The notes: generated by a model from the letters alone, not told the origin. DNA of 64,000 nt from Pyxidicoccus sp. MSG2 (GCF_026626705.1 NZ_JAPNKC010000002.1:1-64000), one strand, 5' to 3'; positions 32,813 through 40,799 are shown, counted from the first letter of the stretch. Made by a program: numbers and translations.

Positions 32813-33619
32813 TCAGGGGAGCTTCCGTGGCTCCCTGCCGAAAGCCTTCGGGTAGGAGAGGCCAGAGGGGAGATGTTTCCAGTCCCTGCGCCGGAGCGCC
32901 CATGCGTACTTGTGGCACCCGGCGTGGCGGAACTTCGTCGTCAGGCGCGGCAACCAGCGCGACAGCCACGCCGCGGCGTCCTCGTCGGCGCCGAGGGGCG
33001 TCGCGCCATACTCCACCAGGAACCGGCTGGCGTAGCGCCACCCTGACTCGCGCCGGCGAATCTTCTGCAGCGCCCGAGGTGAGAGGACCTGCCCATTGGG
33101 CAGCAGGCGCTGCGTCCGCGGCGTGCCTCGTCCCAGGTAGCGAGCGTTGGAGGCCTGATAGATGGTGCCGACGTGTCCCCCGAAGACAAGGGCTCCGGTG
33201 TGGCTGCGACGCTGAACAGGGTCGCTAAACGACACGACGCCTGCGAGCCCCTCGCGCCTCAGCAACTCGAAGGTGCGGGCAATGAACCAACTCTCCCCAT
33301 TCGCGGGGACGTCATCGAGAAGGATGAAGCGGCCGAGCTCCACGCCGTCGCGAGGACCTCCAGGAAGCACCTCCAGCACAGCGTCGTTGACGGGGTGGCT
33401 GTAGACGGCCACTCCCACCAGGCGCGAGCGGTGAAAGAGGCCGTAGCGGAAGCGGGCAGCCGGATAGCTGGCGCTGTAGTGGTGGGCCAGCACGAAGGCC
33501 CTCGCGGTGCTGTCGTCGGGCAGCTCCTCTACGTCATAGGCCGCGGCGTCGATGTGCTCACCAGCGACACGGTAGCTGTCCTGGCCAAAGAGCCACCGCT
33601 GCACGGATTGACTCAACAT
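32813..33619 (-). CDS. Mom-like DNA-modification acetyltransferase-fold protein
   Basis: A 268-aa protein of the phage Mu Mom type, a GNAT-fold enzyme family that modifies adenines in DNA so that restriction enzymes fail to cut. Supporting segments are FVLAHHYSASYPAARFRYGL, LVGVAVYSHPVNDAVLEV, VELGRFILLDDVPANGESWF, GLAGVVSFSDPVQRRSHTGA, GTIYQASNARYLGRG and a C-terminal LTTKFRHAGCHKYAWAL. ATG 33619 follows GGAG and the leader copy C. Overlapping and close spacing with the PP-loop gene suggest one modification pathway. Mom genes are usually tightly controlled because the activity is toxic, which fits a structured leader. Confidence 0.75.
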   Translation of the reverse strand: MLSQSVQRWLFGQDSYRVAGEHIDAAAYDVEELPDDSTARAFVLAHHYSASYPAARFRYGLFHRSRLVGVAVYSHPVNDAVLEVLPGGPRDGVELGRFILLDDVPANGESWFIARTFELLRREGLAGVVSFSDPVQRRSHTGALVFGGHVGTIYQASNARYLGRGTPRTQRLLPNGQVLSPRALQKIRRRESGWRYASRFLVEYGATPLGADEDAAAWLSRWLPRLTTKFRHAGCHKYAWALRRRDWKHLPSGLSYPKAFGREPRKLP

Positions 33620-33636
33620 GAAGTTGCACTCCTGGA

Positions 33637-33679
33637 GCCGGCGTGGAGCCGGCGGCGTCGGCCCGAGTCCTTCCCGGGC
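33637..33679 (-). promoter_or_regulatory. Two-hairpin leader core (copy C)
   Basis: Same core as copy B (GCCCGGGAAGGACTCGGGC, then GCCGGC-TCCAC-GCCGGC), ending 17 nt before the Mom-like start. An outer GTTGC / GCAAC pairing near the ribosome-binding site is possible but short. Confidence 0.5.
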
Positions 33680-33701
33680 GGTTTGAAGCAACGGCTTAGC
33701 G

Positions 33702-34682
33702 TCAACTGGCGAGCAAGGTGGGTGCGTCATCGGCGAAGCCACACCCAACAGTCTTCCGAGCTCGCTCCGCCGCGCCGCAGACGCGGCACGGCTCCACCCG
33801 AGGCCGGTAGTCGCCACGGATGAACTCCGGCAACGTCGGTGCCTTGTAACGAATGACGGCACCGGAGGCGTCGCGCGTCGCCCGAAACCCCATGATGCTG
33901 AGCCTCAAGCCCGCCGTGGTGAGCTGCTTGCGCGCCTCCAGCGCCACCACTTTGCGGAAGGTGGCAGGCTGCTCTCGCGAGAGGCGTTGCCAGTCCGCCT
34001 TGGAGCTGAACGGACAGAAGCTACATGCTGAACCGTGAGGGAGCGGGAGACTCGCGCGCCGGGCCACCTCGAGGCAGCGGCACCTGCAGAGGCTCCACTC
34101 GATGAGCGGGAAACGATTCACGCGGACGGCGTCGCCCGCTCGGCGCTTCCGCCTCTTCTTTCCGGCATTCGGGTCCTTCGCAGCACGGGCCTCCTCACCC
34201 GCCTCGAAGCCAATCCACACCTCGACGACGTCGCCGGGAAACGCGTCCGTCAGCCAGCGCTCGAACCTCTCCACCTTGGCCACGACGGTGCAGATGCGGC
34301 CCGGCATGGCGACGGGAATCTGCCGTCGAGCCCAGAGCCACGCGAAGAGACTCCGGGCGTCACGGACGGGGTAGCGCTGACTGTCGAGCCACTCGAAGCG
34401 GATGCCGTGGCGAGCGCAGAAAGGCTGAACGACCTCGCGCAGGTGGCGGTACGTACCCGGCCACTCGGCGGGGTCCTCGCCGGCCGAGTCGCCTACGTCG
34501 ATGAAGACGACAGCATCCAGCCGAATGCAACGGCGGACAGCCTCCAGGAGCATGACCCACGAGTCCAGGCCGCCGCCGTAGCTCAGTACACGGCGGCTGG
34601 GAGGACGCGGCCGTACAGGGGCGGCCAGCAGCTCGAGCTGCGCGGCACCCGAGGCCAGCGAGGCGCATGAGGATGCGCTCAC
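33702..34682 (-). CDS. PP-loop (PAPS-reductase-like) protein
   Basis: The ATP-pyrophosphatase loop LSYGGGLDSWVMLLEAV lies near residue 35, followed by VVFIDVGDSAGEDP, a GRICTVVAKVERFERWL segment, and a Cys motif GSACSFCPFSSKADWQRL. A second CxxC (CRVCGAAE) lies at the C-terminus. Such proteins adenylate a substrate and are found in phages and DNA-modification cassettes as PAPS-reductase-like enzymes. A sulfate-assimilation role is unlikely here. GTG 34682 overlaps the TGA of the DUF6884 gene (GTGA). It probably supports the Mom-like modification or another base or tRNA modification. Confidence 0.72.
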   Translation of the reverse strand: MSASSCASLASGAAQLELLAAPVRPRPPSRRVLSYGGGLDSWVMLLEAVRRCIRLDAVVFIDVGDSAGEDPAEWPGTYRHLREVVQPFCARHGIRFEWLDSQRYPVRDARSLFAWLWARRQIPVAMPGRICTVVAKVERFERWLTDAFPGDVVEVWIGFEAGEEARAAKDPNAGKKRRKRRAGDAVRVNRFPLIEWSLCRCRCLEVARRASLPLPHGSACSFCPFSSKADWQRLSREQPATFRKVVALEARKQLTTAGLRLSIMGFRATRDASGAVIRYKAPTLPEFIRGDYRPRVEPCRVCGAAERARKTVGCGFADDAPTLLAS

Positions 34683-35389
34683 AGCACACCTCCAGCTTGA
34701 GGACGCGGGGCCGAGTTCAACCGGCCCAGTTGCTTCCCGATGCCGCTTATGCCCTTGAGGGGAGAGAGGGGCGTCCAGCCCAGCATGTGCCAGGGCAGCG
34801 CGTAGTCGGCGCCGGCGAGGAAGAGGACCTCGACCCGGAGACCGAGAAACAAGCCTTCGAGCTTGCTAGCGCAGCGGAATGCCCATGCGTCGCGCTCTCG
34901 GCGGGGAAGGCCGTGAAGAGTGCGCTCGTAGGGGGTGAGGAGGGTGTCGGGCGTCACCACCTCATGGAGTGCGGAGAGGATGAGGACCTCGTCGGCGTGG
35001 AAGACCTCCGTCGAGTACCGGTAGGCCGCACGGAAGAGGGCGCCGGTGTAGAGCTCTCGCGCGGGAGTGGCGTCCTGATGCTTGTTCTTCCCGCAGCCAA
35101 CGAGAGCCAGGCGCACGGGGCGACCCAACGCGGCCAGACGCTCAAGGCGCTGCCGGCGGACGGACTGAGCGGCCGCGGCCTCCGCGCCGGCCGCCAGGGA
35201 CGACGCCTGACGCTGGGCGAGCTGCTCCGCCGAGAGGGGCGCGTCGCGGCGGCGACGAAGCTCGCAGCGGGAGCAGGCCGGGTTGATGCCTCGACTTCGA
35301 CAGAGGGCGCAGCGCTGAAGGACCGGGACAGTCACATCCAGCGTCAGTTGCGACGCGGCGGGGCGCGGTGAGCCACGCAGGAACAACAT
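34679..35389 (-). CDS. DUF6884-like protein
   Basis: An N-terminal Cys cluster (QRCALCRSRGINPACSRCEL) precedes a DUF6884-type domain: VRLALVGCGKNKHQDATPAR, ELYTGALFRAAYRYSTEV, DEVLILSALHEVVTPDTLL, PYERTLHGLPRRERDAWA. The domain is common in phages and modification islands; the conserved GCGKxK, PARELYTG and LSAxHxxVxPD motifs suggest an enzyme, but its reaction is unknown to me. ATG 35389 follows AGAGGTTGTTC, which is part of the leader stem. It heads the cassette and overlaps the PP-loop gene by 4 bp. Confidence 0.68.
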   Translation of the reverse strand: MLFLRGSPRPAASQLTLDVTVPVLQRCALCRSRGINPACSRCELRRRRDAPLSAEQLAQRQASSLAAGAEAAAAQSVRRQRLERLAALGRPVRLALVGCGKNKHQDATPARELYTGALFRAAYRYSTEVFHADEVLILSALHEVVTPDTLLTPYERTLHGLPRRERDAWAFRCASKLEGLFLGLRVEVLFLAGADYALPWHMLGWTPLSPLKGISGIGKQLGRLNSAPRPQAGGVL

Positions 35390-35506
35390 GAACAACCTCT
35401 GAGCCGGCGTGGAGCCGGCAGTGACGTCGCCCGGGTCCGTCCCGGTGCGGGCGCTGGGGTGGCGTCACCCGTCAGCGTGAGAGAGGTTGTAACAGGTGGG
35501 TCTGAC
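35390..35506 (-). promoter_or_regulatory. Structured 5' leader (copy D) of the DUF6884 cassette
   Basis: The closing stem is exact: ACAACCTCT (35490-35482) pairs 9 of 9 with AGAGGTTGT (35400-35392), which ends 2 nt before ATG 35389 and includes the ribosome-binding site. Inside are TCACGCTGACGGGTGA, CCGGGACGGACCCGGG and GCCGGC-TCCAC-GCCGGC. It closely resembles copy A at 5597-5709. Confidence 0.6.
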
Positions 35507-35587
35507 ACCCACGACCGACTGAAGACACCTCATGGAACAGACGTCGGCGAAACGTGCGGCGCATCTGCATGCGTGGACAGAGCAGCG

Positions 35588-35824
35588 TCATGCCGGGGGA
35601 GCGTCGTCGGGCACCGAGGCTTCATGCACCTCGACGAGCGTGAGGGTCTCGCGCGCACCGAGGAGGCGGATGGCTTCCCGCTCAATGGCCGCATAGTCCT
35701 GGCGAGCTCGTGCATAGCGCATCCGGGATGCGGGACTCCCGTCCAGCGCGCGTTGAGCGCGTTGCAACTCCGCTTCGACAGCCGCGAGGTGGTGGGCGAC
35801 AGCTCGCCGCTCAATCATGTCCAT
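35588..35824 (-). CDS. Small coiled-coil protein (78 aa)
   Basis: MDMIERRAVAHHLAAVEAEL followed by QRAQRALDGSPASRMRYARA and a mixed C-terminus (TLTLVEVHEASVPDDAPP). Regular Leu/Ala/Glu spacing suggests a short coiled coil. No family is recognised and the start is uncertain because the frame stays open upstream. Confidence 0.4.
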   Translation of the reverse strand: MDMIERRAVAHHLAAVEAELQRAQRALDGSPASRMRYARARQDYAAIEREAIRLLGARETLTLVEVHEASVPDDAPPA

Positions 35825-35979
35825 GTGGGGCGGCGTGTGCACCCTGCATGCCGCGGGGGCAGGACACGCAGCGGCATGAGGCGCCCCGTCACGGAAAGCG
35901 GCGTGGATGTCGGGCAGTGGCTGCCGGCTCAGTAGAGTCAAAGTCGCAGGCCGCCATGTGCGGCCCGGATGGAGGAGCA

Positions 35980-36879
35980 ATGGGCTGGCTTGATGAGTGG
36001 AGTGCTTGGTGCGCGCGCGTAAGTGCGGCGGGGGAAGGACTACGATTTATGCGCACGCAGCCGATGGGACCATCGGAAGCGAGATCGATAGAGAACCGGA
36101 CACTTATTCCAGAACTGCGAGACCTCTACAATTTGCTCGTCGACTTCAAGACGCGGTTTGCCCTGGACATCCCTACAGGTGCAATTGCGGCGATTGAAAC
36201 ATTTGTGACAGCGCACGGCACGCTCTTCTCCGAGCGCGGGAAACCAAACATGGACGAAATAGCCGTCCTATACACACTCCTACTTTCAAGGGTGAGAGCC
36301 CAAGTTGACTACTTCCTCGCCGACAAGCAGGCGAGAGCCCGGCGCGCTGTCGCGCGGGCGTTCACCCATTTGCAGCGGAGCCTCGTGGCCGACGAGGACT
36401 TCCGAATGAAGTGGCAGAAGGCCTTCAAAAAGGGAGAGGAGACCTGCGAAAAGCTCGGTGCAGTGCACTTGCTGCTACATGGCATCTGGGCGTTCAAGGC
36501 CGACGCCAAGGGAGGGAAGACGGACCTGGTCCTCAGAGAGCCCGTAAGGGATGAGGAGGCGGTGAGCGCGGCCGATGCCATGGTGCTCACCGAGTGGAAG
36601 CGCGTGCGGGGAGAGGATGACGCGGAGAAGAAGGCGATGGAGGCATTCCACCAAGCCGAGCACTACGCGCGTGGAACGCTCGCAGGTTTCGAGCTCTCCT
36701 CACACCGCTACCTGGTGCTGGTGTCAGAGGACTCTCTGCCAACCGTGCCGCAGGTGCCATCACCGGATGGACGCACCTACGAGGTGCGCAACATCGCAGT
36801 GGCACCGTCGACACCATCAGTGGCCGCGCGAGGAGCGGCGCAAGCTGCATCACCGCGCAGAGCCACGAAGAGGCGGTAG
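35980..36879 (+). CDS. PD-(D/E)XK nuclease-like protein (299 aa)
   Basis: An N-terminal helical domain (RDLYNLLVDFKTRFALDIPT and AQVDYFLADKQARARRAVA) is followed by a likely restriction-enzyme fold. Key pieces are GGKTDLVLREPV (Asp), AMVLTEWKRVR (Glu-x-Lys), and HQAEHYARGTLAGFEL with SSHRYLVLVSED. The order Asp, then E-x-K, then a QAEHYA helix matches PD-(D/E)XK nucleases. ATG 35980 has GGAGGAGCA upstream. The 5' half is less G+C-rich than its neighbours, hinting at recent transfer. It is a stand-alone gene and may be a defence effector. Confidence 0.55.
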   Translation: MGWLDEWSAWCARVSAAGEGLRFMRTQPMGPSEARSIENRTLIPELRDLYNLLVDFKTRFALDIPTGAIAAIETFVTAHGTLFSERGKPNMDEIAVLYTLLLSRVRAQVDYFLADKQARARRAVARAFTHLQRSLVADEDFRMKWQKAFKKGEETCEKLGAVHLLLHGIWAFKADAKGGKTDLVLREPVRDEEAVSAADAMVLTEWKRVRGEDDAEKKAMEAFHQAEHYARGTLAGFELSSHRYLVLVSEDSLPTVPQVPSPDGRTYEVRNIAVAPSTPSVAARGAAQAASPRRATKRR

Positions 36880-36908
36880 GGACGAGACGTCAGGTTGTGG
36901 TGACAGGC

Positions 36909-37089
36909 GTCTGCGCCGTAAGGCAGTCCTCGCCTTGGCGAGGGACGGTAGCGGAAGGCCGGTAGCGGAGGGCGCGGTCAAGGACGCGCGAAGCGCGCCG
37001 CTGAAAGCGGGCGGTAGCTCCTTGACGGTGGCCGACGTGGACGGCAGTCGCGTCGTGCGCAGGAGGCCGAAGGGATGGCCTCGGGCTGC
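36909..37089. repeat. 181-bp structured repeat, copy 2
   Basis: Counterpart of 5877-6057 with the same length. GTCAAGG (36977-36983) pairs with CCTTGAC (37020-37026), enclosing the unchanged GCGCGAAGCGCGC; the CCGC...GCGG hairpin keeps its stem but its loop changes from GGCAC to TGAAA. It lies in the 363-bp gap between the nuclease-like and HTH genes; nothing else is seen there. Confidence 0.5.
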
Positions 37090-37242
37090 AGCGAGGACTG
37101 CAGAGCATGGAGAGCCGTCCGGCTTCTCGTCGTTCAGCAGCGGCGGCTGCCTGCGAAGGGAGTATGTAGAGAAGCAAGTGCGCAGGTGCCCCACGGGCGT
37201 CGGGACGTGGGCAGTGAGCCGCACTCAGAGAGGACGAGACGC

Positions 37243-37722
37243 GTGAAGTTCACGGAACCGATGACGGCCCCGGAAGACATCAGAGGCCAGGTGGAGCGGT
37301 TGGCGAGCTGGGTGGCAGCCGCAAGGGCGGGGGCAGCGGGAGAGCTGCGCTTGGCGTACGGGACGAATGCTGCGGAGGTCGTGCCTCCCGTCGTCGTAGA
37401 GGTGTTGGAGAGCGCGTTGAACGCGTTGAAGGACGGAAACGCGGTTGTCGTGGGCGTGGTGCCGAAGGAGCTGACGTCCAGGGACGCGGCGGCATTGCTG
37501 AACGTCTCGGAAGCGTACGTCGGCACCCTGGTGCAGGAGGGAAAGCTTGCAGCGCAAGGGGAGGGCGTGCAGCGAAGACTCAAGCTCGACGACGTCCTCC
37601 GGTTCCGAGAGAGCCGGGATGTAGAGCGAGACAGGACGCTCCAGGAGATGGTGCAGCAGACAGAGGAGGACGGCGGCTACCCGGAGTGGACCGACACGAC
37701 CAAGGGCGACAAGGGGCGCTAG
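37243..37722 (+). CDS. Excisionase/antitoxin-type HTH protein (159 aa)
   Basis: An N-terminal helical half (VPPVVVEVLESALNALKDGN) is followed by an excisionase-like winged helix: LTSRDAAALLNVSEAYVGTL, VQEGKLAAQGEGVQRRLKLD, DVLRFRESRD. The same layout is common in antitoxins paired with PIN-domain toxins, but no toxin gene follows. GTG 37243 has AGAGGA upstream; ATG 37261 is the alternative. Its stop overlaps the convergent primase gene. Confidence 0.65.
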   Translation: MKFTEPMTAPEDIRGQVERLASWVAAARAGAAGELRLAYGTNAAEVVPPVVVEVLESALNALKDGNAVVVGVVPKELTSRDAAALLNVSEAYVGTLVQEGKLAAQGEGVQRRLKLDDVLRFRESRDVERDRTLQEMVQQTEEDGGYPEWTDTTKGDKGR

Positions 37723-38993
37723 CGAGCGGAGGGGTTGCCGGGAAGGAGCTCGTCCTCGCTAACCCCGAAGTGACGGGCGGCCTCGGCGAGGAAGGCGGAC
37801 TTCCAGAAGCCTGAGGGAAGCGGCGCGAGGACGTCGGCGAGTTGCTTGCGCGCACTCAGCTTGGCGTTGAAGGACGCGGCAGGCCCACCGGGCAGCAGGT
37901 GGGCGAGGAAGTGCTGGGACAGGGAAGAGGCCTGAGCCAAGAGCGCGGAGAGGGCGTCGGGGCCCTCGCGGAGGACGAAGACGTCCGGGTCATCGCCCGC
38001 AGGGAGCAAGGCGACGCGGGTGACAAACCCCGAGGGAAGCAGCAGGGGCGCAAGGCGGGCCACCGCGGCAGAGCCGGCAGCGTCACCGTCGAGCAGGAGG
38101 ACAAGCTCCTCGACGCCAGAGGCGCGCAGCAGCTCGAGGTGCTCCGGACTGAGGGCGGTGCCGCAGAGCGCGGCGGTGTGGGCCACACCGGCGTGCTGAA
38201 GGACGGCACAGTCGAAGTAGCCCTCCACCAGGACGGCGGTGCGACGGAGGCGGAAGGCCGAGCGGGCGACGTCGGCGCCGAACAGCGTGGCGGACTTACG
38301 GAAGCGCGGGGACTCCTGCGTGCAGAGGAACTTCGGGGCGTCCGACGGGCCCAGCAGACGGCCCGCGAAGGCCAGGAGCTGGCCGGAGGGCGCTCTCAGC
38401 GGAAAGGTCAGCCTGTCCCGGAGGAAGTCGTAGTGTCCGCCACTCTGCTTTCGAGCCACGGCGAGACCCAGTGTCCGGGCCGCGGGGATGAGGCCCTCCT
38501 TCGCGAGACGGTTGCTCAACGAGCTCCAGCTCGCGGGGGCCCAGCCGATGCCGAAGCGGGACACCGTTTCAGCGCTAAGGCCGCGTGAGGCGAGGTAGTC
38601 CCGGGCGGGGGCACCTTCGGGCGAGGCCAGGGACTCAACGAAGTGCGCTTGCGCGAGCTGAAGGGCCCGGGTGAGTGGGTCCACCGGCGCGGGCTTCTCG
38701 TTGCGAGAGGGGAGAGAGACGCCCGCGGCGGCAGCGAGCTGGCGGGTGGCCTCGAGGAAGGACAGGCCCGCCGTCTTCTGCAGGAAGGCAATCGCGTCGC
38801 CGTTGGCCTGGCACCCGTAGCAGCGCCACCGCTCCCCCTCCACCGTGAAGGAGCCAGTCTTCTCCTGGTGAAACGGACAGAGGCCCCGAAGGGCCTTGCC
38901 GGACTTCTTCAGCTGGACGTGCGCACCGACGAGGGCGGCGAGGTCCGTCCTCCGGAGTACCTCCTCTAGGAGTTCACGGGGAATGGAGAGCAC
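37719..38993 (-). CDS. dnaG: DnaG-type primase lacking the C-terminal domain
   Basis: It makes RNA primers for DNA replication. The 424-aa protein has a CHC2 zinc domain (LCPFHQEKTGSFTV, RWRCYGCQANGDAIAFLQ), the primase core (RDYLASRGLSAETVSRFGIG, RDRLTFPLRAPSGQLLAFAG), and a TOPRIM domain (AVLVEGYFDCAVL, LVLLLDGDAAGSAAVARL). Chromosomal DnaG is about 600 aa; the helicase-binding domain is missing or reduced here. GTG 38993 has GGAAG 6 nt upstream and gives the usual SIPRELLEEVL start; a GTG at 39020 is also possible. It is likely the plasmid's own primase. Confidence 0.85.
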   Translation of the reverse strand: MLSIPRELLEEVLRRTDLAALVGAHVQLKKSGKALRGLCPFHQEKTGSFTVEGERWRCYGCQANGDAIAFLQKTAGLSFLEATRQLAAAAGVSLPSRNEKPAPVDPLTRALQLAQAHFVESLASPEGAPARDYLASRGLSAETVSRFGIGWAPASWSSLSNRLAKEGLIPAARTLGLAVARKQSGGHYDFLRDRLTFPLRAPSGQLLAFAGRLLGPSDAPKFLCTQESPRFRKSATLFGADVARSAFRLRRTAVLVEGYFDCAVLQHAGVAHTAALCGTALSPEHLELLRASGVEELVLLLDGDAAGSAAVARLAPLLLPSGFVTRVALLPAGDDPDVFVLREGPDALSALLAQASSLSQHFLAHLLPGGPAASFNAKLSARKQLADVLAPLPSGFWKSAFLAEAARHFGVSEDELLPGNPSAR

Positions 38994-39064
38994 GTGCACC
39001 TTCCTACTACCGCGCAGCACGAGGGCAAGAGACTGGGCAGGGGCGGAGACTCAAAGGCAGCGGA

Positions 39065-39922
39065 CTACTGCGACTTGTGAACGCGGCCGTAGATGCTGCC
39101 GGCACCGCGCTCTCGGTAGCGGACCGGCGAGTTCACGGGGATGGGCAGGGTGTTGTGAGTCTCAGAGGAGTCGGAGTTGTCGGCGGTTTCGGGAGCAGGA
39201 CGGCAGACGCCCTCGCAGACGTGGCCGGAGGTGCAGCCGTCCTTCGGGCCGCAGCGCTCGCCGGGCTGACGGACGGCGCCGCCGCCTGCCTGGGCCCTGG
39301 CGGCGCTGTCCCTCAGCGCCTGGTGGAGGACGACGTTGTCGACGCACAAGCCGTTGATGCACGTGTTGCCGAGGTAGCACGGCGCCTTCGCGTCGCAGGC
39401 CTCTCCCACGTCCCGGTACTGGCTGGCGGGTGCGATGCAACGCCCGGCGCCGCAGACAAGGCCGAGGCAGCACTCCGAGTCGGAGCCGCAGGCGGAGGCG
39501 GCGGCGCCGCAGGACTGAGGGCCGGCGAGTGAGGGAAGGACGCACGCGCCGGCGCGGCATACCAAGCCTGAGCAGCAGGCCTTCCCACGCCCGCAGGGGG
39601 AGTCCATGGGCGTGCATGCGGAGGAGGCCGTGCAGACGCCGGTGGGCCACGCGGAGCCAGGAGTGGCGCCAGCGCAGGTGAAGCCGGGACAGCAGGTGTC
39701 CGAGGTGTCGCAGCGGCCGCCGCCCCGATTGCAGGAGATGTCACGCGAGGGGGCGGAGCGGCACACGCCCTCAGCGCAGACATTCTCCCCCGAGCAGCAG
39801 TCGGCGTTGGACGCGCAGCTGCCCCCGCTGTGACTACACCGCGGTGGGGCGGTTTCGGCGGGGAAGGAGAGGATGAGGAGGGCGACGGCGAAAAGGGAGG
39901 CGAAGACGGCGAGCCGGGACAT
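39065..39922 (-). CDS. Secreted Cys-rich protein (285 aa)
   Basis: A signal peptide (LAVFASLFAVALLILSFPAE) precedes about seven short Cys modules of the form CCxGxxCxxGxC (CCSGENVCAEGVC, CCPGFTCAGATPG, CCSGLVCRAGAC, CCLGLVCGAGRC). Myxobacteria encode many such disulfide-rich exported proteins. A polar tail (ETHNTLPIPVNSPVRYRE) follows. ATG 39922 follows AGGAG. Surface or matrix location is inferred. Confidence 0.65.
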   Translation of the reverse strand: MSRLAVFASLFAVALLILSFPAETAPPRCSHSGGSCASNADCCSGENVCAEGVCRSAPSRDISCNRGGGRCDTSDTCCPGFTCAGATPGSAWPTGVCTASSACTPMDSPCGRGKACCSGLVCRAGACVLPSLAGPQSCGAAASACGSDSECCLGLVCGAGRCIAPASQYRDVGEACDAKAPCYLGNTCINGLCVDNVVLHQALRDSAARAQAGGGAVRQPGERCGPKDGCTSGHVCEGVCRPAPETADNSDSSETHNTLPIPVNSPVRYRERGAGSIYGRVHKSQ

Positions 39923-40042
39923 GAGGACTCCTGGTGGAAGACGGACCCGCTGGGGCAAGAAGGAGGCCAGAAGTGGCGAGAGGGAAGGGGACACGCGGGC
40001 GGTCCAGAAGGGGAGACGGCGAGTCCAGACGCGAAACAGGCG

Positions 40043-40393
40043 TCAGCGTGTCAGCGAGCGCTTAGGACTGCGCAGCTCGGCGAGGGCCTGAGCCAGTCGG
40101 GCGCGGTGGCTCTCCACGGCCTGGAGGTGACTCCACGGACGCGTCCGCTCATGGGGCGTGGAGCGCTCGAGGAGCGCGGCGGTCTCCTTCAACTCCCGCT
40201 CCAGGAGGGCGGCGGTGACGTCACTGCGCTGGAGTACCTCGCGGAAGGCCTGGCGCTGGACGGCGTCGACGACTGAGGGAGAGGAGCGGCACAGGAAGAG
40301 GGCGAGCCGGACGGCCCAGGCGCCGAGGTGCGGCCGGAGCACGAGGCCCAAGGCGAGCCCGAGAAGGGGGAGGAGGAAAAGAGCAGCCGCCAT
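40043..40393 (-). CDS. Membrane-anchored helical protein (116 aa)
   Basis: An N-terminal hydrophobic region (MAAALFLLPLLGLALGLVL) is followed by a long charged helix (VLQRSDVTAALLERELKETA, LLERSTPHERTRPW). Unrecognised. ATG 40393 lies 13 and 34 bp after two strong operator palindromes (40406-40441), so its expression is almost certainly controlled by the operator system. Confidence 0.5.
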   Translation of the reverse strand: MAAALFLLPLLGLALGLVLRPHLGAWAVRLALFLCRSSPSVVDAVQRQAFREVLQRSDVTAALLERELKETAALLERSTPHERTRPWSHLQAVESHRARLAQALAELRSPKRSLTR

Positions 40394-40405
40394 CCGCACT
40401 GCATA

Positions 40406-40441
40406 GCACTTTTTAGTGCATTTCACACACCTAAAGGTGTG
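40406..40441. promoter_or_regulatory. Double operator upstream of 40393
   Basis: GCACTTTTTAGTGC (40406-40419) is a canonical site. CACACCTAAAGGTGTG (40426-40441) has perfect 7-bp arms around AA and keeps the 6-bp spacer but with ACAC/GTGT ends. They lie about 21 bp apart, two helical turns. Confidence 0.6.
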
Positions 40442-40454
40442 AACACCCGAATCC

Positions 40455-40799
40455 TCACGCGAAGGAAACCACGCCCTCACCGGCGCGCTCCGCCAGGGAG
40501 AGCAGCTGCGCAGTGCGGTCGCGAAGGTAGCCAGCGGGACGTCCGCAGAAGACGAGGCGCGGGTGGCCGTCGTCATGTTCCTCCCGGGCTACAAGTGCGG
40601 GGTCGACGTTGCGGGCTTCGGGCCAGAGGCGTCGCCGGCAGCGGGCAGCGAGTTCGCGGGCAGGGAGGACACCGTACAGGTCGCCAATCTCCTGTGGGGT
40701 GTACCCGAGCCACGTCAGCAACTCACGGGCGTTGGTGTTGGAGAGGGTGGAGCGCGTCGTCGGGAGCGTCGCGTGCGACTGAAAGAAGGGGACGCTCAA
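40455..40799 (-). CDS. Hypothetical protein (114 aa)
   Basis: Unrecognised. It has segments NARELLTWLGYTPQEIGDLY, GVLPARELAARCRRRLWPEA, and LVFCGRPAGYLRDRTAQLLS. I placed the start at TTG 40799 because GGAG lies 5 nt upstream and no ATG/GTG fits. It shares the strand with the 40393 gene, whose operators separate the two. Confidence 0.45.
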   Translation of the reverse strand: MSVPFFQSHATLPTTRSTLSNTNARELLTWLGYTPQEIGDLYGVLPARELAARCRRRLWPEARNVDPALVAREEHDDGHPRLVFCGRPAGYLRDRTAQLLSLAERAGEGVVSFA

